Below are positions 24,449 to 33,965 of a DNA stretch of 64,000 nt, piece after piece. Each line of letters opens with the position of its first letter. Position 1 is the stretch's first letter. This DNA is from Ectothiorhodospiraceae bacterium (lineage in GTDB: Bacteria > Pseudomonadota > Gammaproteobacteria > Nitrococcales > Aquisalimonadaceae). The notes under the pieces were generated by a model that was given only the letters and a program-made list of their open reading frames with translations, had not been told where the DNA came from and made no database searches. A program made the position numbers and the translations under genes. The stretch lies in assembly GCA_020831885.1 (NCBI GenBank), contig JAFIFU010000011.1, positions 22,679 to 86,678 of the forward strand, read 5' to 3'.

Positions 24449-25000
24449 ATCGCCCTGAAAAGTCGTAAGAAGTTCACTGCCCAGCCGGGGGACGAAAAGC
24501 GGGTTAACGAGCAGATCGTCACCAACGAGGTCAGGCTTATCAGCCAGGATGGTGAGCAGCTCGGGGTCATGCCGCTGCAGGAGGCTCTGGACCGCGCCGC
24601 GGAGGCGGAGCTCGATCTTGTGGAAATGGTTCCGCATCCCGAAGTCGCCGTTTGCCGCATCATGGATTACGGCAAGTTCAAGTTCGAGCAGAGCAAGAAG
24701 CAGCAGGCGGCGAAGAAGAAGCAGAAGCAGGTGCAGGTGAAGGAAGTGAAGTTCCGTCCCGGCACCGATCAGGGCGACTACAACGTCAAGGTGCGCAATC
24801 TGCGCCGCTTCCTGGAGGAGGGTGATCGGGCCAAGATCACGCTGCGCTTCCGGGGACGGGAAATGGCCCACCAGGAGCTGGGGTTGCAGCTCCTGCAGCG
24901 GGTGGAAGCGGACGTTGAGGATATTGCGCAGGTAGAGCAGCGACCGAAGATGGAAGGTCGCACCATGGTGATGATGCTGGCGCCCAAGAAGCGGGGCTGA
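24449..25000 (+). CDS. infC: Translation initiation factor IF-3, AUC start codon
   Basis: Binds the 30S subunit, keeps subunits apart and checks start codons. The frame gives 183 residues: an N-terminal domain ([21 protein letters not shown]), a Lys/Gln-rich linker and the C-domain ([19 protein letters not shown]). The only in-frame start next to the strong AGGAGG Shine-Dalgarno (24435-24440) is ATC at 24449, 8 bp away; the first in-frame ATG is at 24569, inside the conserved domain. A rare start matches the known IF-3 autoregulation through an AUU start in E. coli. thrS is not upstream. Confidence 0.93.
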   Translation: MALKSRKKFTAQPGDEKRVNEQIVTNEVRLISQDGEQLGVMPLQEALDRAAEAELDLVEMVPHPEVAVCRIMDYGKFKFEQSKKQQAAKKKQKQVQVKEVKFRPGTDQGDYNVKVRNLRRFLEEGDRAKITLRFRGREMAHQELGLQLLQRVEADVEDIAQVEQRPKMEGRTMVMMLAPKKRG

Positions 25001-25025
25001 AGCAAACCACCGAACGGAGTCCCAC

Positions 25026-25057
25026 CCGGCCAGCCGTCGCGGCTGGCCGGCTGTTTT
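25026..25057 (+). terminator. Terminator/attenuator between infC and rpmI
   Basis: CCGGCCAGCC and its exact complement GGCTGGCCGG (25026-25035, 25041-25050) form a 10-bp GC-rich stem with a 5-nt loop, followed by CTGTTTTTG. It has the form of a rho-independent terminator inside the infC-rpmI-rplT operon. It probably reduces or controls readthrough into the ribosomal-protein genes. Confidence 0.75.
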
Positions 25058-25076
25058 TGAGACTGGAGACAGGCTT

Positions 25077-25274
25077 ATGCCAAAGATGAAGACCAACCGC
25101 GGCGCCGCCAAGCGTTTCGCCAAAACCGGTTCCGGCCGGTTCAAGCGCAGCCAGGCGTTCGCCAACCACATCCTGACCAAGAAGTCCGCCAAGCGGAAGC
25201 GCAACCTCCGTGGCGCTACCCTGGTGGCGGAGCAGGATACCGCCATGGTGCGTCGGCTGTTGCCGTACGCCTGA
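25077..25274 (+). CDS. rpmI: 50S ribosomal protein L35
   Basis: The 65-residue basic ribosomal protein has the family start [13 protein letters not shown] and the [11 protein letters not shown] core. The initiator Met is followed by Pro, as usual. It lies between infC and rplT with a GGAGACAGG Shine-Dalgarno, and forms one operon with rplT 20 bp downstream. Confidence 0.98.
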   Translation: MPKMKTNRGAAKRFAKTGSGRFKRSQAFANHILTKKSAKRKRNLRGATLVAEQDTAMVRRLLPYA

Positions 25275-25294
25275 GTACTAGCTGGGAGTAGATC

Positions 25295-25654
25295 ATGCCA
25301 CGAGTGAAGCGAGGAGTAACCGCCCGCGCCCGACACAAGAAGGTGCTGGCCAAAGCGAAGGGTTACTACGGCGCCAGGAGCCGTAGCTTCCGTGTTGCCA
25401 ATCAGGCGGTCATCAAGGCGGGGCAGTACGCCTACCGCGACCGCCGCCAGCGCAAGCGGCAGTTCCGCGCGCTGTGGATTGCCCGCATCAATGCCGGGGC
25501 CCGGGTGAACGGCCTGTCCTACAGCCGTTTCATGAACGGACTGAAGCAGGCCGATATTGCCCTGGACCGCAAGGTGCTGGCCGACCTGGCCGTGTACGAC
25601 AAGAACGGCTTTGCCGCGCTGGCCGAGAAGGCCAAGGCGCAGCTGGCCGGCTGA
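25295..25654 (+). CDS. rplT: 50S ribosomal protein L20
   Basis: The 119-residue early-assembly 23S rRNA-binding protein has the family motifs [18 protein letters not shown] and [16 protein letters not shown]. In many bacteria L20 represses its own operon by binding the mRNA leader. A clear L20-binding structure could not be assigned here, although the hairpin at 25026 lies in the appropriate region. It is followed by two hairpins at 25672 and 25708. Confidence 0.98.
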   Translation: MPRVKRGVTARARHKKVLAKAKGYYGARSRSFRVANQAVIKAGQYAYRDRRQRKRQFRALWIARINAGARVNGLSYSRFMNGLKQADIALDRKVLADLAVYDKNGFAALAEKAKAQLAG

Positions 25655-25707
25655 TCCGTGTGACCGCAGGAACCCGTCCCAGGGCGGGTTTCGGTTGCCA
25701 GGCGAGA

Positions 25708-25738
25708 GGGAAAGGGCGGCTGACCTTTCCCTTTTTTT
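25708..25738 (+). terminator. Rho-independent terminator after rplT
   Basis: GGGAAAGG and CCTTTCCC (25708-25715, 25724-25731) form an 8-bp stem followed directly by seven T. A smaller hairpin, AACCCG/CGGGTT, lies just upstream (about 25672-25690). This should end most infC-rpmI-rplT transcription before pheS. Confidence 0.85.
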
Positions 25739-25753
25739 ATCCGTGGGCTGTAG

Positions 25754-26815
<1,062 letters not shown>

Positions 26816-26850
26816 GACGCCCGGCCTGCCGAATTCCATGAGGTTGCTGC

Positions 26851-29229
26851 ATGAAGATCAGTTTTGAATGGTTGAATGAGCTGCTGCCGGTGGCAGAGGC
26901 CCCGCGGGAGCTGGCGGACCGCCTGACCATGGCGGGCCTGGAAGTGGATGCGCTGGAGCCTGCGGCCCCCGGATTCTCCGGTGTGGTGGTGGCCGAGATC
27001 ACGGACTGTGCTCCGCATCCGGACGCGGACAAGCTGCAGGTCTGCACGGTCAATCCCGGAGCGGGCGAGCCGGTGCAGATCGTCTGTGGCGCGCCCAATG
27101 CCCGGCCCGGACTGAAGGCGCCGCTGGCCACGGTTGGCGGCGTCCTGCCCGGTGACGTCAGGATCAAGAAGGCCAAGCTGCGTGGGGTTGCATCCTCCGG
27201 CATGCTGTGTTCGGCCAGGGAACTGGGTCTGTCCGAGGATGCTGCCGGCTTGATGGAACTGCCGGCGGATGCGCCGGTGGGGATTGATCTCCGGGCATAC
27301 ATGGGCCTGGATGACACCGTCATCGCCGTGGATCTCACCCCGAATCGCAGCGACTGTCTGGGTATGGTGGGGATTGCCCGGGAAGTGTCGGCGCTGACCG
27401 GGACCCGTTACAGCTTTCAGCCGCCTGCGCCGGTGCCGTCCGTCCATGACGATACACTCCCCATCCGGCTGGAGGCGCCGGATGACTGCCCGCGCTATGT
27501 GGGCCGCATCATTCGCGGTGTGAACACCCGGGCGAAAACGCCGTTGTGGATGGAGGAACGCCTGCGCCGGGCCGGTGTCCGCAGCCTGGGGCCGGTGGTG
27601 GACGTCACCAACTACGTGATGCTGGAGCTGGGCCAGCCCATGCATGCCTTCGACCTGGATCGCATCCAGGGCGGCATCCGCGTGCGCATGGGCAGCAAGG
27701 GCGAGCGACTGGAACTGCTGAACGGCGAGACCGTGACCCTGGATGGGGAAACCCTGGTCATTGCCGATGAACGGGTGCCGGTGGCCATGGCCGGCATCAT
27801 GGGTGGTGAACAGAGCTCGGTTACGGAGACCACCACCGATATTCTGCTGGAAAGCGCCTTCTTCAGTCCGCTGGCCATCGCCGGCAAGGCGCGGCGTTAC
27901 GGGCTGCACACCGATTCGTCGCACCGTTTCGAGCGGGGTGTGGATCCGCAGATGCAGACCCTTGCCGCCGAACGCGCCACCGCACTGATCCTTGAGATCG
28001 CCGGCGGCAGACCGGGGCCGCTGATCGAGGCCGTGGAGTCCGCCCGCATGCCGGCGGCACGCCAGATCACCCTGCGGGCAGACCGCATCCGCCGCCTGCT
28101 GGGCACCGATATCGATGCCGGCGAGGTGCATGGGATTCTGCAGCGCCTCGGTCTCACCGTTTCCGGCGACGGCAACCCCTGGACCGTGACTGTGCCGCCC
28201 TACCGCTTCGACATCGCCCTGGAGGTGGATCTGATCGAGGAGCTGGCGCGGGTGCACGGCTACGATCGTATTCCGGTGACGCACCCGGCCTCGCCCGTCA
28301 CCGTTCAGCCCCAGAGCGAGGAGCGGGTGCTGCTGAGCCGTATTCGGCAGGCCATGGTGGATCGTGGCTACCAGGAGGCGGTGACCTATTCCTTTGTGGA
28401 ACCGCGGCTGCAGGAACTGCTGGATCCCGATTACGAGCCGGTGCCGCTGGCCAATCCGCTATCCGCCGATCTGGCGGTGATGCGCACCAGTCTCTGGCCG
28501 GGCCTGATCAAGGCTGTGCAGCACAACCGGAACCGGCAGGCGCAGCGCATCCGTCTGTTTGAGTGCGGCTTGCGGTTTCGCGGCAAACTGTCCGGTCTGG
28601 CCCAGACCGGCACGCTGGGTGCCGTGATCACCGGCACGGCCCTGCCGGAACAGTGGGGCGTGGACAACCGGCCGGCGGATTTCTTTGATCTTAAGGGGGA
28701 CCTGGAGGCGGTGTTCGCTCTGGGTGGGCATCCGGAAGGCTACGCCTTCGTCGCGGCCGAACATCCGGCGTTGCATCCGGGGCAGAGCGCCCGGGTAGAG
28801 CTGGAAGGCAGGCCGGTGGGCTGGATCGGGGGGTTACATCCGGGTTTGTACGAGGCGCTGGAGCTGGAAGCGCCCGTGTTGCTGTTTGAAGTCGATCTGG
28901 ATGCCGTGCAGTCGGCGCGGGTTCCGGGTTTCCGGCGCCTGTCCCGTTACCCGTCCATCCGCCGGGATCTCGCCGTGGTGGTGGACAATGGCATCAGTCA
29001 GCAAGAAGTGCGGCAGTGCGTGCATGCGGCGGCGGGCGAACTGCTCACCGATCTGGTGTTGTTCGATGTCTACCGCGGGAAGGGTGTGGAGGCCTCTGCC
29101 AGAAGTCTTGGTATTGGCTTGATTTTGCAGGATTTCTCGCGCACTCTTACCGAGAGTGACATCGAACGGCTCATGGCCCGCGTGGTGGAGCGTCTGCAGC
29201 AGGAGCTGGGGGCACAACTAAGGGGATAA
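26851..29229 (+). CDS. pheT: Phenylalanyl-tRNA synthetase beta subunit
   Basis: The 792-residue structural and editing subunit. It has an EMAP/tRNA-binding domain (residues ~40-150; [21 protein letters not shown]), the B3/B4 editing region, B5, and a C-terminal ferredoxin-fold anticodon-binding domain ([16 protein letters not shown]). Length is normal. The ATG follows ATGAGGTTGCTGC. It is 35 bp after pheS and 5 bp before ihfA, one operon. Confidence 0.97.
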   Translation: MKISFEWLNELLPVAEAPRELADRLTMAGLEVDALEPAAPGFSGVVVAEITDCAPHPDADKLQVCTVNPGAGEPVQIVCGAPNARPGLKAPLATVGGVLPGDVRIKKAKLRGVASSGMLCSARELGLSEDAAGLMELPADAPVGIDLRAYMGLDDTVIAVDLTPNRSDCLGMVGIAREVSALTGTRYSFQPPAPVPSVHDDTLPIRLEAPDDCPRYVGRIIRGVNTRAKTPLWMEERLRRAGVRSLGPVVDVTNYVMLELGQPMHAFDLDRIQGGIRVRMGSKGERLELLNGETVTLDGETLVIADERVPVAMAGIMGGEQSSVTETTTDILLESAFFSPLAIAGKARRYGLHTDSSHRFERGVDPQMQTLAAERATALILEIAGGRPGPLIEAVESARMPAARQITLRADRIRRLLGTDIDAGEVHGILQRLGLTVSGDGNPWTVTVPPYRFDIALEVDLIEELARVHGYDRIPVTHPASPVTVQPQSEERVLLSRIRQAMVDRGYQEAVTYSFVEPRLQELLDPDYEPVPLANPLSADLAVMRTSLWPGLIKAVQHNRNRQAQRIRLFECGLRFRGKLSGLAQTGTLGAVITGTALPEQWGVDNRPADFFDLKGDLEAVFALGGHPEGYAFVAAEHPALHPGQSARVELEGRPVGWIGGLHPGLYEALELEAPVLLFEVDLDAVQSARVPGFRRLSRYPSIRRDLAVVVDNGISQQEVRQCVHAAAGELLTDLVLFDVYRGKGVEASARSLGIGLILQDFSRTLTESDIERLMARVVERLQQELGAQLRG

Positions 29230-29234
29230 TTGAC

Positions 29235-29537
29235 GTGGCGTTGACCAAGGCCGATATGGCGGAACGTCTATTCGAGGAGGTCGGGCTGAACAAGCGGGAA
29301 GCGAAGGAATTGGTGGAATGTTTCTTCGAGGAGATCCGCACGGCGCTGGAGGAGGGGACCAGTGTCAAACTGTCCGGTTTCGGTAATTTCGACCTGCGTG
29401 ACAAGAGTGAACGACCCGGACGCAACCCCAAGACCGGTGAGGAAATTCCCATTTCCGCCCGGCGCGTGGTGACCTTCCGGCCCGGCCAGAAGCTGAAGTC
29501 GCGAGTGGAAGCGTATGCTGGAAGCAGCGAACAATAA
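29235..29537 (+). CDS. ihfA: Integration host factor alpha subunit
   Basis: DNA-bending nucleoid protein of 100 residues that pairs with IhfB. The start is GTG at 29235 ([19 protein letters not shown]). The beta-arm region [20 protein letters not shown] contains the intercalating Pro, and [17 protein letters not shown] closes the fold. The pheT-ihfA-merR order is common in gammaproteobacteria. Confidence 0.97.
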   Translation: MALTKADMAERLFEEVGLNKREAKELVECFFEEIRTALEEGTSVKLSGFGNFDLRDKSERPGRNPKTGEEIPISARRVVTFRPGQKLKSRVEAYAGSSEQ

Positions 29538-29871
29538 CGAACTACCGCCGATTCCGGCCAAGCGCTACTTCACCATCGGCGAGGTGAGTGAACTCTGCGG
29601 GGTGAAGCCGCACGTTCTGCGCTACTGGGAGCAGGAGTTTCCGCAGGTCAAGCCGGTCAAGCGACGGGGCAACCGACGCTACTACCAGCGGCAGGATGTG
29701 ATCATCATCCGGCAGATCCGCTCGCTGCTCTACGAGCAGGGCTTTACCATTGGCGGGGCAAGGCAGCGCCTGTCCGGCGAGGGTGCCAAGGAAGATCTGA
29801 ACCAGAGCCAGCAGGTGATCCACCAGGTGCGCCTGGAGCTGGAAGAGATCCATCACCTGCTGCGTCGCTAG
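29515..29871 (+). CDS. MerR-family transcriptional regulator
   Basis: The 118-residue protein has an N-terminal winged HTH ([27 protein letters not shown]), the wing KRRGNRRYY and a C-terminal dimerisation helix. It has no cysteine cluster for metal sensing. It overlaps the 3' end of ihfA by 23 bp in another frame, as is common for this MerR-like gene downstream of ihfA. Its target is unknown. The terminator hairpin at 29914 follows. Confidence 0.9.
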   Translation: MLEAANNNELPPIPAKRYFTIGEVSELCGVKPHVLRYWEQEFPQVKPVKRRGNRRYYQRQDVIIIRQIRSLLYEQGFTIGGARQRLSGEGAKEDLNQSQQVIHQVRLELEEIHHLLRR

Positions 29872-29888
29872 CCCGGGCCAGCGCTTCG

Positions 29889-29915
29889 TTAAGGAAGCGC
29901 TGATGGATTCCTTAA
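29889..29915. repeat. Dispersed repeat copy 2, palindromic TTAAGGAA...TTCCTTAA
   Basis: Perfect 8-bp arms TTAAGGAA/TTCCTTAA flank GCGCTGATGGA. Read on the other strand it contains ATCAGCGCTTCCTTAA, the same core as the copies at 13031 and 45780. A second stem, AGCGCTTC/GAAGCGCT, overlaps its left side. Confidence 0.6.
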
Positions 29916-29947
29916 ACAGGGGCGGGCTTGATGGCCCGCCCCTGTTT
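29914..29947. terminator. Bidirectional terminator between merR-like and yeeE genes
   Basis: AAACAGGGGCGGGC (29914-29927) and its exact complement (29934-29947) form a 14-bp stem with a 6-nt loop. A-rich and T-rich flanks let it work in both directions between the convergent genes. Confidence 0.85.
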
Positions 29948-29962
29948 CTTCGAGGCTGTCGG

Positions 29963-30385
29963 TCAGCTCCTCCGGCGTTCCAGGAGTTCGTAGAGGCCCA
30001 TGCCGGCCAGCATGGCGGCCACGAACACCAGTGCCTTGGCTTCCAGCGCCCCCAGGGCCACCAGCGCCGGGCCCGGGCAGAACCCCACCAGACCCCAGCC
30101 CACGCCGAATCCGAGTCCCCCCAGAACCAGTCGCTTGTCCACGTCCTGCCGGTTGGGCAGACGCATCGGCTCGCCCAGGAAGGACCGTTCACGTGTTCCG
30201 GCGAACCGGAAGGCCACCACGCCCACGGCAATGGCGCCGGCCATCACCAAGGCCAGGGAAGGATCCCAGTAGCCGGCCAGATCCAGGAAGCCCAGAACCT
30301 TGGCCGGATTGGCCATGCCGGAAACCAGCAGTCCAATGCCGAACACCAGGCCGACGATGAATGCGGCGATTAGCTGTTTCTGCAT
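29963..30385 (-). CDS. YeeE/YedE (DUF395) family membrane protein, half-transporter B
   Basis: The 140-residue integral membrane protein has about four hydrophobic segments and the family motifs GLLVSGMANPAKVLGFLD and GVGWGLVGFCPGPAL, the latter with a conserved Cys. It is one half of a split YeeE/TsuA-like sulfur-compound transporter whose other half is the next gene upstream. Start MQKQLIAAF (ATG 30385) lies 4 bp after the stop of that gene. It belongs to the minus-strand arsR-yeeE-yeeE operon. Confidence 0.88.
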   Translation of the reverse strand: MQKQLIAAFIVGLVFGIGLLVSGMANPAKVLGFLDLAGYWDPSLALVMAGAIAVGVVAFRFAGTRERSFLGEPMRLPNRQDVDKRLVLGGLGFGVGWGLVGFCPGPALVALGALEAKALVFVAAMLAGMGLYELLERRRS

Positions 30386-30389
30386 GACG

Positions 30390-30824
30390 TCAGGCTCCAA
30401 TCAGGTGGCGGGCAACGAATACGGTCATGAATCCCGTGGCCATGAAAGCCAGAGTGGCCACCAGGGAACGCGGCGACAGGCGGGAAATCCCGCAGACGCC
30501 GTGGCCACTGGTGCAGCCCGCGCCGTAGCGGGTGCTGATGCCCACGATCAGACCCGCGACGACGATCAGCGGATAGCCGGCCTCGATCCGGATCTCCGGC
30601 AATTGTGTGAACAGTACCCAGGCAGCCGGCGCCAACAGCATTCCGAGCACGAAGGCCAGCCGCCAGGCGATGTCCCCTTTCGTCGGATTCAGCAGACCGC
30701 CGACGATACCGCTGATACCGGCAATGCGGCCGTTAAGCAGAATGAACAGGGTGGCGGCCAGGCCGATCAGCACCCCGCCCGCCAATGCGGACCAGGGGGT
30801 AAACGCTGCCCAGTCGATGGTCAT
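30390..30824 (-). CDS. YeeE/YedE (DUF395) family membrane protein, half-transporter A
   Basis: The 144-residue membrane protein has about four hydrophobic segments and the signature [20 protein letters not shown], whose cysteines are proposed in YeeE/TsuA proteins to relay thiosulfate or sulfane sulfur. The ATG at 30824 has a strong GAAGGAGA Shine-Dalgarno, 11 bp after the ArsR-type repressor stop. With the downstream half it likely moves sulfur species; the substrate is inferred. Confidence 0.9.
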   Translation of the reverse strand: MTIDWAAFTPWSALAGGVLIGLAATLFILLNGRIAGISGIVGGLLNPTKGDIAWRLAFVLGMLLAPAAWVLFTQLPEIRIEAGYPLIVVAGLIVGISTRYGAGCTSGHGVCGISRLSPRSLVATLAFMATGFMTVFVARHLIGA

Positions 30825-30835
30825 TGCAGTCTCCT

Positions 30836-31150
30836 TCAGTCAGTACAGAACGTGGAATACAGGGTTTGCAGTAACGTCTGCACACGGGGATCCGCCACGC
30901 GGTAGTAAATGCGCTTGCCCTCCCGCCGGGTTGCCACCAGCCCCTCCCGCCGCAGCACGCCGAGATGCTGGGACAGGCTGGGCTGGCGGATGTCCAGGCG
31001 GGCCTCCAGATCGCCCACACAGAGCTCCTCCTTGCACAATTGGCATAGCAGCATGAGGCGATCCTCATGGGCCAGTGAACGCAGCATGGCGGTGGCTTCC
31101 CCTGCGGAAGCGCGCATTCTGTCGATACTTAGTGCGGTCAGATCATTCAT
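30836..31150 (-). CDS. BigR/SqrR-like ArsR-family repressor (persulfide-responsive, predicted)
   Basis: Winged-helix repressor of 104 residues; recognition helix RQPSLSQHLGVLRREGLV and wing RREGKRIYY. Two cysteines stand where BigR/SqrR/YgaV regulators form a persulfide-sensing pair: one in LCKEELCVGDLE and one at the end (TFCTD). It is transcribed divergently from the persulfide-dioxygenase-like gene across an 92-bp gap with a palindrome, and leads the yeeE operon. The sensing role is inferred from family and context. Start ATG 31150 (MNDLTALS). Confidence 0.88.
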   Translation of the reverse strand: MNDLTALSIDRMRASAGEATAMLRSLAHEDRLMLLCQLCKEELCVGDLEARLDIRQPSLSQHLGVLRREGLVATRREGKRIYYRVADPRVQTLLQTLYSTFCTD

Positions 31151-31180
31151 GGCTGCAACCAATCGTCAGGATGAAAACAT

Positions 31181-31199
31181 TATATTGAAATACAATATA
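31181..31199. promoter_or_regulatory. Palindromic operator in the divergent sulfur promoter region
   Basis: TATATTG-AAATA-CAATATA, with perfect 7-bp arms, sits in an AT-rich gap unlike the rest of the window. A further half-site TATATTG occurs at 31208-31214. It is placed to be bound by the adjacent ArsR-type repressor and to control both transcription units. Confidence 0.65.
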
Positions 31200-31242
31200 T
31201 GCACAAGTATATTGTTTCGCATGCAAACACTCTTGAGGAGAC

Positions 31243-32109
31243 ATGCACATGCGCCCGACCGTTGAAGCATTTCTGGACAAGGACACCGAAACCTGGAGCT
31301 ACGTGGTCTACGACGAACCGGGTGGTCACGCGGCGGTGGTTGATCCGGTGCTGGATTACGACAACAAGTCCGGTCGGACCTCCACAGAAAGTGCCCAGCA
31401 GTTGGTGGATTGCGTGCGGGCGCACCGGCTTACCGTGGACTGGGTGCTGGAGACCCATGCCCACGCCGACCATCTGTCGGCGGCGCCTTTCGTACGGGAT
31501 GCGGTGGGCGGCCGGATCGCCATTGGCGAACACATCCGGGACGTGCAGACGATTTTCCGCAAGGTGTTCAATCTGGAGAAGCAGTTCCTGCCGGACGGCA
31601 GCGACTTCGATCATCTGTTCAGGGACGGCGAGAGCTTCCGCATCGGCAAGCTGGAAGGAAGGGTGATCCATACTCCTGGTCACACGCCGGCGGATATGAG
31701 CTATCTCATCGGCGATGCCCTGTTCGTCGGCGATACGCTGTTCCTGCCGGACGTGGGTACGGCGCGTTGTGATTTCCCCGGGGGCGATGCCCGTACATTG
31801 TTCCGCTCCATCCGCAAGCTGCTGGAACTGCCGGACGACACGCGCATGTTCATGTGTCACGACTATCCGCCCGAGGAGCGCGAACACGCGTACCAGACCA
31901 CGGTCGGCCAGCAGAAGCGCAGCAACAAGCACGTACGGGACGGCATCAGTGAGGACGCATTCGTGACAATGCGCGAGGAGCGGGACGCGACCCTGGAGAT
32001 GCCGCGGCTGATTCTGCCCTCCATCCAGGTGAACATCCGGGCGGGGAGAATGCCCCCGGCGGAGGACAACGGGGTGATTTATCTGAAGATCCCGGTGAAT
32101 CAGCTCTGA
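31243..32109 (+). CDS. Metallo-beta-lactamase-fold persulfide-dioxygenase-like hydrolase (Blh/ETHE1-like)
   Basis: The 288-residue MBL-fold enzyme has the metal motif THAHADH (residues 71-77), HTPGHTPADMSY, GDTLFLPDVGTARCDFPGG and CHDYPP. These match the Blh/ETHE1 group, which oxidises persulfide sulfur to sulfite using non-haem iron. The ATG has a GAGGAGAC Shine-Dalgarno. It is divergent from a BigR-like repressor and YeeE-type transporter genes, supporting sulfide or sulfane-sulfur detoxification. A plain glyoxalase II function is less likely given the DVGTARCDFPGG signature. Confidence 0.88.
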   Translation: MHMRPTVEAFLDKDTETWSYVVYDEPGGHAAVVDPVLDYDNKSGRTSTESAQQLVDCVRAHRLTVDWVLETHAHADHLSAAPFVRDAVGGRIAIGEHIRDVQTIFRKVFNLEKQFLPDGSDFDHLFRDGESFRIGKLEGRVIHTPGHTPADMSYLIGDALFVGDTLFLPDVGTARCDFPGGDARTLFRSIRKLLELPDDTRMFMCHDYPPEEREHAYQTTVGQQKRSNKHVRDGISEDAFVTMREERDATLEMPRLILPSIQVNIRAGRMPPAEDNGVIYLKIPVNQL

Positions 32110-32130
32110 ATGGCATCGCAACAGCGGTGC

Positions 32131-32168
32131 CCTGCTTGTGTATGATGTCTTACACGACAACAAGCAGG
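32131..32168 (+). promoter_or_regulatory. Nested dyad symmetry upstream of the Nudix gene
   Basis: CCTGCTTG/CAAGCAGG (32131-32138, 32161-32168) encloses the imperfect palindrome TGTATGATGTCTTACA (32139-32154). TATGAT within it could serve as a -10 element. Such TGTAnGA...TCnTACA dyads are typical operator shapes; the regulator is unknown. Confidence 0.4.
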
Positions 32169-32187
32169 TTCGGGACGGAGGAGCAGC

Positions 32188-33018
32188 GTGAGCGAGCAAG
32201 GCGGTAAGACGACGGAAGCCGTGGCGGCGTCCACGGTGGTGCTGTTGCGGGACGGAGACGCCACCGGTGGACAGGGCCTGCAAGTGCTCCTGGTGGAGCG
32301 CCATCTGCAATCGGATTTCGCCGGCGGCGCCCTGGTGTTCCCCGGCGGCAAGGTGGACGCCGAGGATGCCCGGCTTGATGCCGCGCGCTGGCGGGGGCGC
32401 CCGCTGGAGCAATGGGCGGAGCGGCTTGGTGTGGATGCTCCGGAGGATGCACTGGGGCTGTTGGTTGCCGCGGTACGCGAGACTTTCGAGGAAGCTGGCG
32501 TGCTGCTGGCCCGGCGCCCGGACGGGGCGCTGCTGACCGATGCCGAACTCACCACGAAACCCTTCCTGGAGGCCCGGGAGCGGCTGATCAGCCGGGATCA
32601 GAGCTGGAGCTGGAACCGTTGGCTGGCGGAGCAGGACCTGATCCTTGATCTGGACGCGCTGGTACTCTGGTCCTGGTGGGTGACCCCGGACGGGACGCAC
32701 CGACGCTTCGATACGCGGTTCTTCGCCGCCGTTATGCCTCCCGAACAGGAGGCGAAGCAGGATAACGTGGAAACCACCAACCTGCGTTGGATGGGGCCGG
32801 CGGAGGCGCTGGAAGAGCAGGAGCGCGGACGGGTGACCATCATCTATCCCACCCGCTGCAATCTGCGGGCTCTGGACCGCTTCGGCAGTGCCGCGGAAGC
32901 CTGGCAGGCAGCGGACGAGGGGCGGGTGGATCAGCGCCGCATTCAGCCTACACTGGTGCGCGTCGGCGACACCGTGATGGTGCAGCATCCGGACGGTCGT
33001 CAGCCCGAACCGGTCTGA
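32188..33018 (+). CDS. Nudix hydrolase, NUDT19-like
   Basis: The 276-residue Nudix protein has the Nudix box split by an insert: FPGGKVD near residue 52 and AAVRETFEEAGVLL around 93, an arrangement seen in NUDT19-like CoA-diphosphate hydrolases. The substrate is therefore probably a CoA derivative or another nucleoside diphosphate, but this is inferred. The start is GTG at 32188 with GGAGGAGC upstream. The 3' end overlaps the convergent reductase gene by 19 bp. Confidence 0.85.
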   Translation: MSEQGGKTTEAVAASTVVLLRDGDATGGQGLQVLLVERHLQSDFAGGALVFPGGKVDAEDARLDAARWRGRPLEQWAERLGVDAPEDALGLLVAAVRETFEEAGVLLARRPDGALLTDAELTTKPFLEARERLISRDQSWSWNRWLAEQDLILDLDALVLWSWWVTPDGTHRRFDTRFFAAVMPPEQEAKQDNVETTNLRWMGPAEALEEQERGRVTIIYPTRCNLRALDRFGSAAEAWQAADEGRVDQRRIQPTLVRVGDTVMVQHPDGRQPEPV

Positions 33019-33944
33019 TCCGGCTTGCGCGCACTGTCCAGCTGCCGTAACCGGGCATACAGGGCTTGGTGACAGGGAGCCGGCAGGCCCCTGCGTTGTG
33101 CGATGTCCAGCAGGTAACCGGTGATGTCCGCCGCCTCGATCCGCCGGCCGGCCGTGACATCCTGGAGCATTGATGAGCGGTTCCGCGCCGTGCTGCGGGC
33201 CACGGCGGCCGCCTGCCGGGCCGCGGTCGTGGGGAAGCGGAATCCTTCGGCTTCCAGGAGGGTATCCGCCTCGGCGCCGAGCTGCTCCAGGGCCTGGCGC
33301 AACGCCGGCCTGTCCAGCAGTTCACCGTTCAGGCACCGGTGAATGGCTGTCAAGGGGTTGATCAGTGCATTGACGCGCAGCTTGTCGGCCAGATGCCAGC
33401 GGATGTCGTCCACCGGCTCAGTCTGGTATCCCGCCTGCCGGAACAGGGAGACCCAATCGAAGTCGGACTGGTTCAGTGCCCCGATGCGGGTAATGCCCCG
33501 GGCGGCATGAACCACCCGATGGGGGGCTGTGCGATAAGCCCCTTCGGTGGTGGTGGCGGCTGAAATCCTCGCTTGGGGAAAGCGCTGCAGCACGCGCGCC
33601 TGGCTGCCCATGCCATTCTGCATGAGCAGCAGCTTGGCCCCGGGGTCCAGGCGTTGCCCCAGGGCGTCCAGTGCCGCCAAGGCGTCATAGGACTTGGTAC
33701 ACAGGATCAGGTGGGTCACCGGTTCCGAAAGCTGATCCGCACCGGATTGTGGCAGGCGGCAGGTGAGGGCCGAATCGTCCCCAACGAGTTCCAGATCCAG
33801 CACCGCCGGCCAATGCCCCGGGCGTCGGATCAGATGCAACGGGGCCACCCGATGAATCCCCGCGGCGATGACAAGGCCGAGACTGCCAGCGCCCAGCAGA
33901 TGGATCACGGGCCAACGGGCATGCTGCATCGGCGATTTCCCCAT
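33000..33944 (-). CDS. Ketopantoate reductase family protein (PanE/ApbA-like)
   Basis: NADPH-dependent 2-dehydropantoate reductase family, 314 residues. The Rossmann motif is HLLGAGSLGLVIAAG. Catalytic-type residues occur in DKLRVNALINPLTAI and in NRSSMLQDV-GRRIEAADITGYL. The reductase would make pantoate for coenzyme A, but paralogues of this family are common, so the symbol is withheld. The ATG has a CGGAGACA Shine-Dalgarno. It is convergent with the Nudix gene, itself possibly a CoA diphosphatase. Confidence 0.85.
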   Translation of the reverse strand: MGKSPMQHARWPVIHLLGAGSLGLVIAAGIHRVAPLHLIRRPGHWPAVLDLELVGDDSALTCRLPQSGADQLSEPVTHLILCTKSYDALAALDALGQRLDPGAKLLLMQNGMGSQARVLQRFPQARISAATTTEGAYRTAPHRVVHAARGITRIGALNQSDFDWVSLFRQAGYQTEPVDDIRWHLADKLRVNALINPLTAIHRCLNGELLDRPALRQALEQLGAEADTLLEAEGFRFPTTAARQAAAVARSTARNRSSMLQDVTAGRRIEAADITGYLLDIAQRRGLPAPCHQALYARLRQLDSARKPDQTGSG

Positions 33945-33965
33945 TGTCTCCGGGAGCGGCTAAGC

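Noticed and set aside
24441..24458. ATT at 24441 as an E. coli-like infC start
   Set aside because: It is in a different frame from IF-3 and reaches a stop after five codons; ATC at 24449 is the in-frame candidate.
29872..29962. A tRNA gene after the MerR-like gene, as found in many relatives
   Set aside because: The sequence forms only a repeat and a terminator hairpin; no cloverleaf or CCA end is visible.
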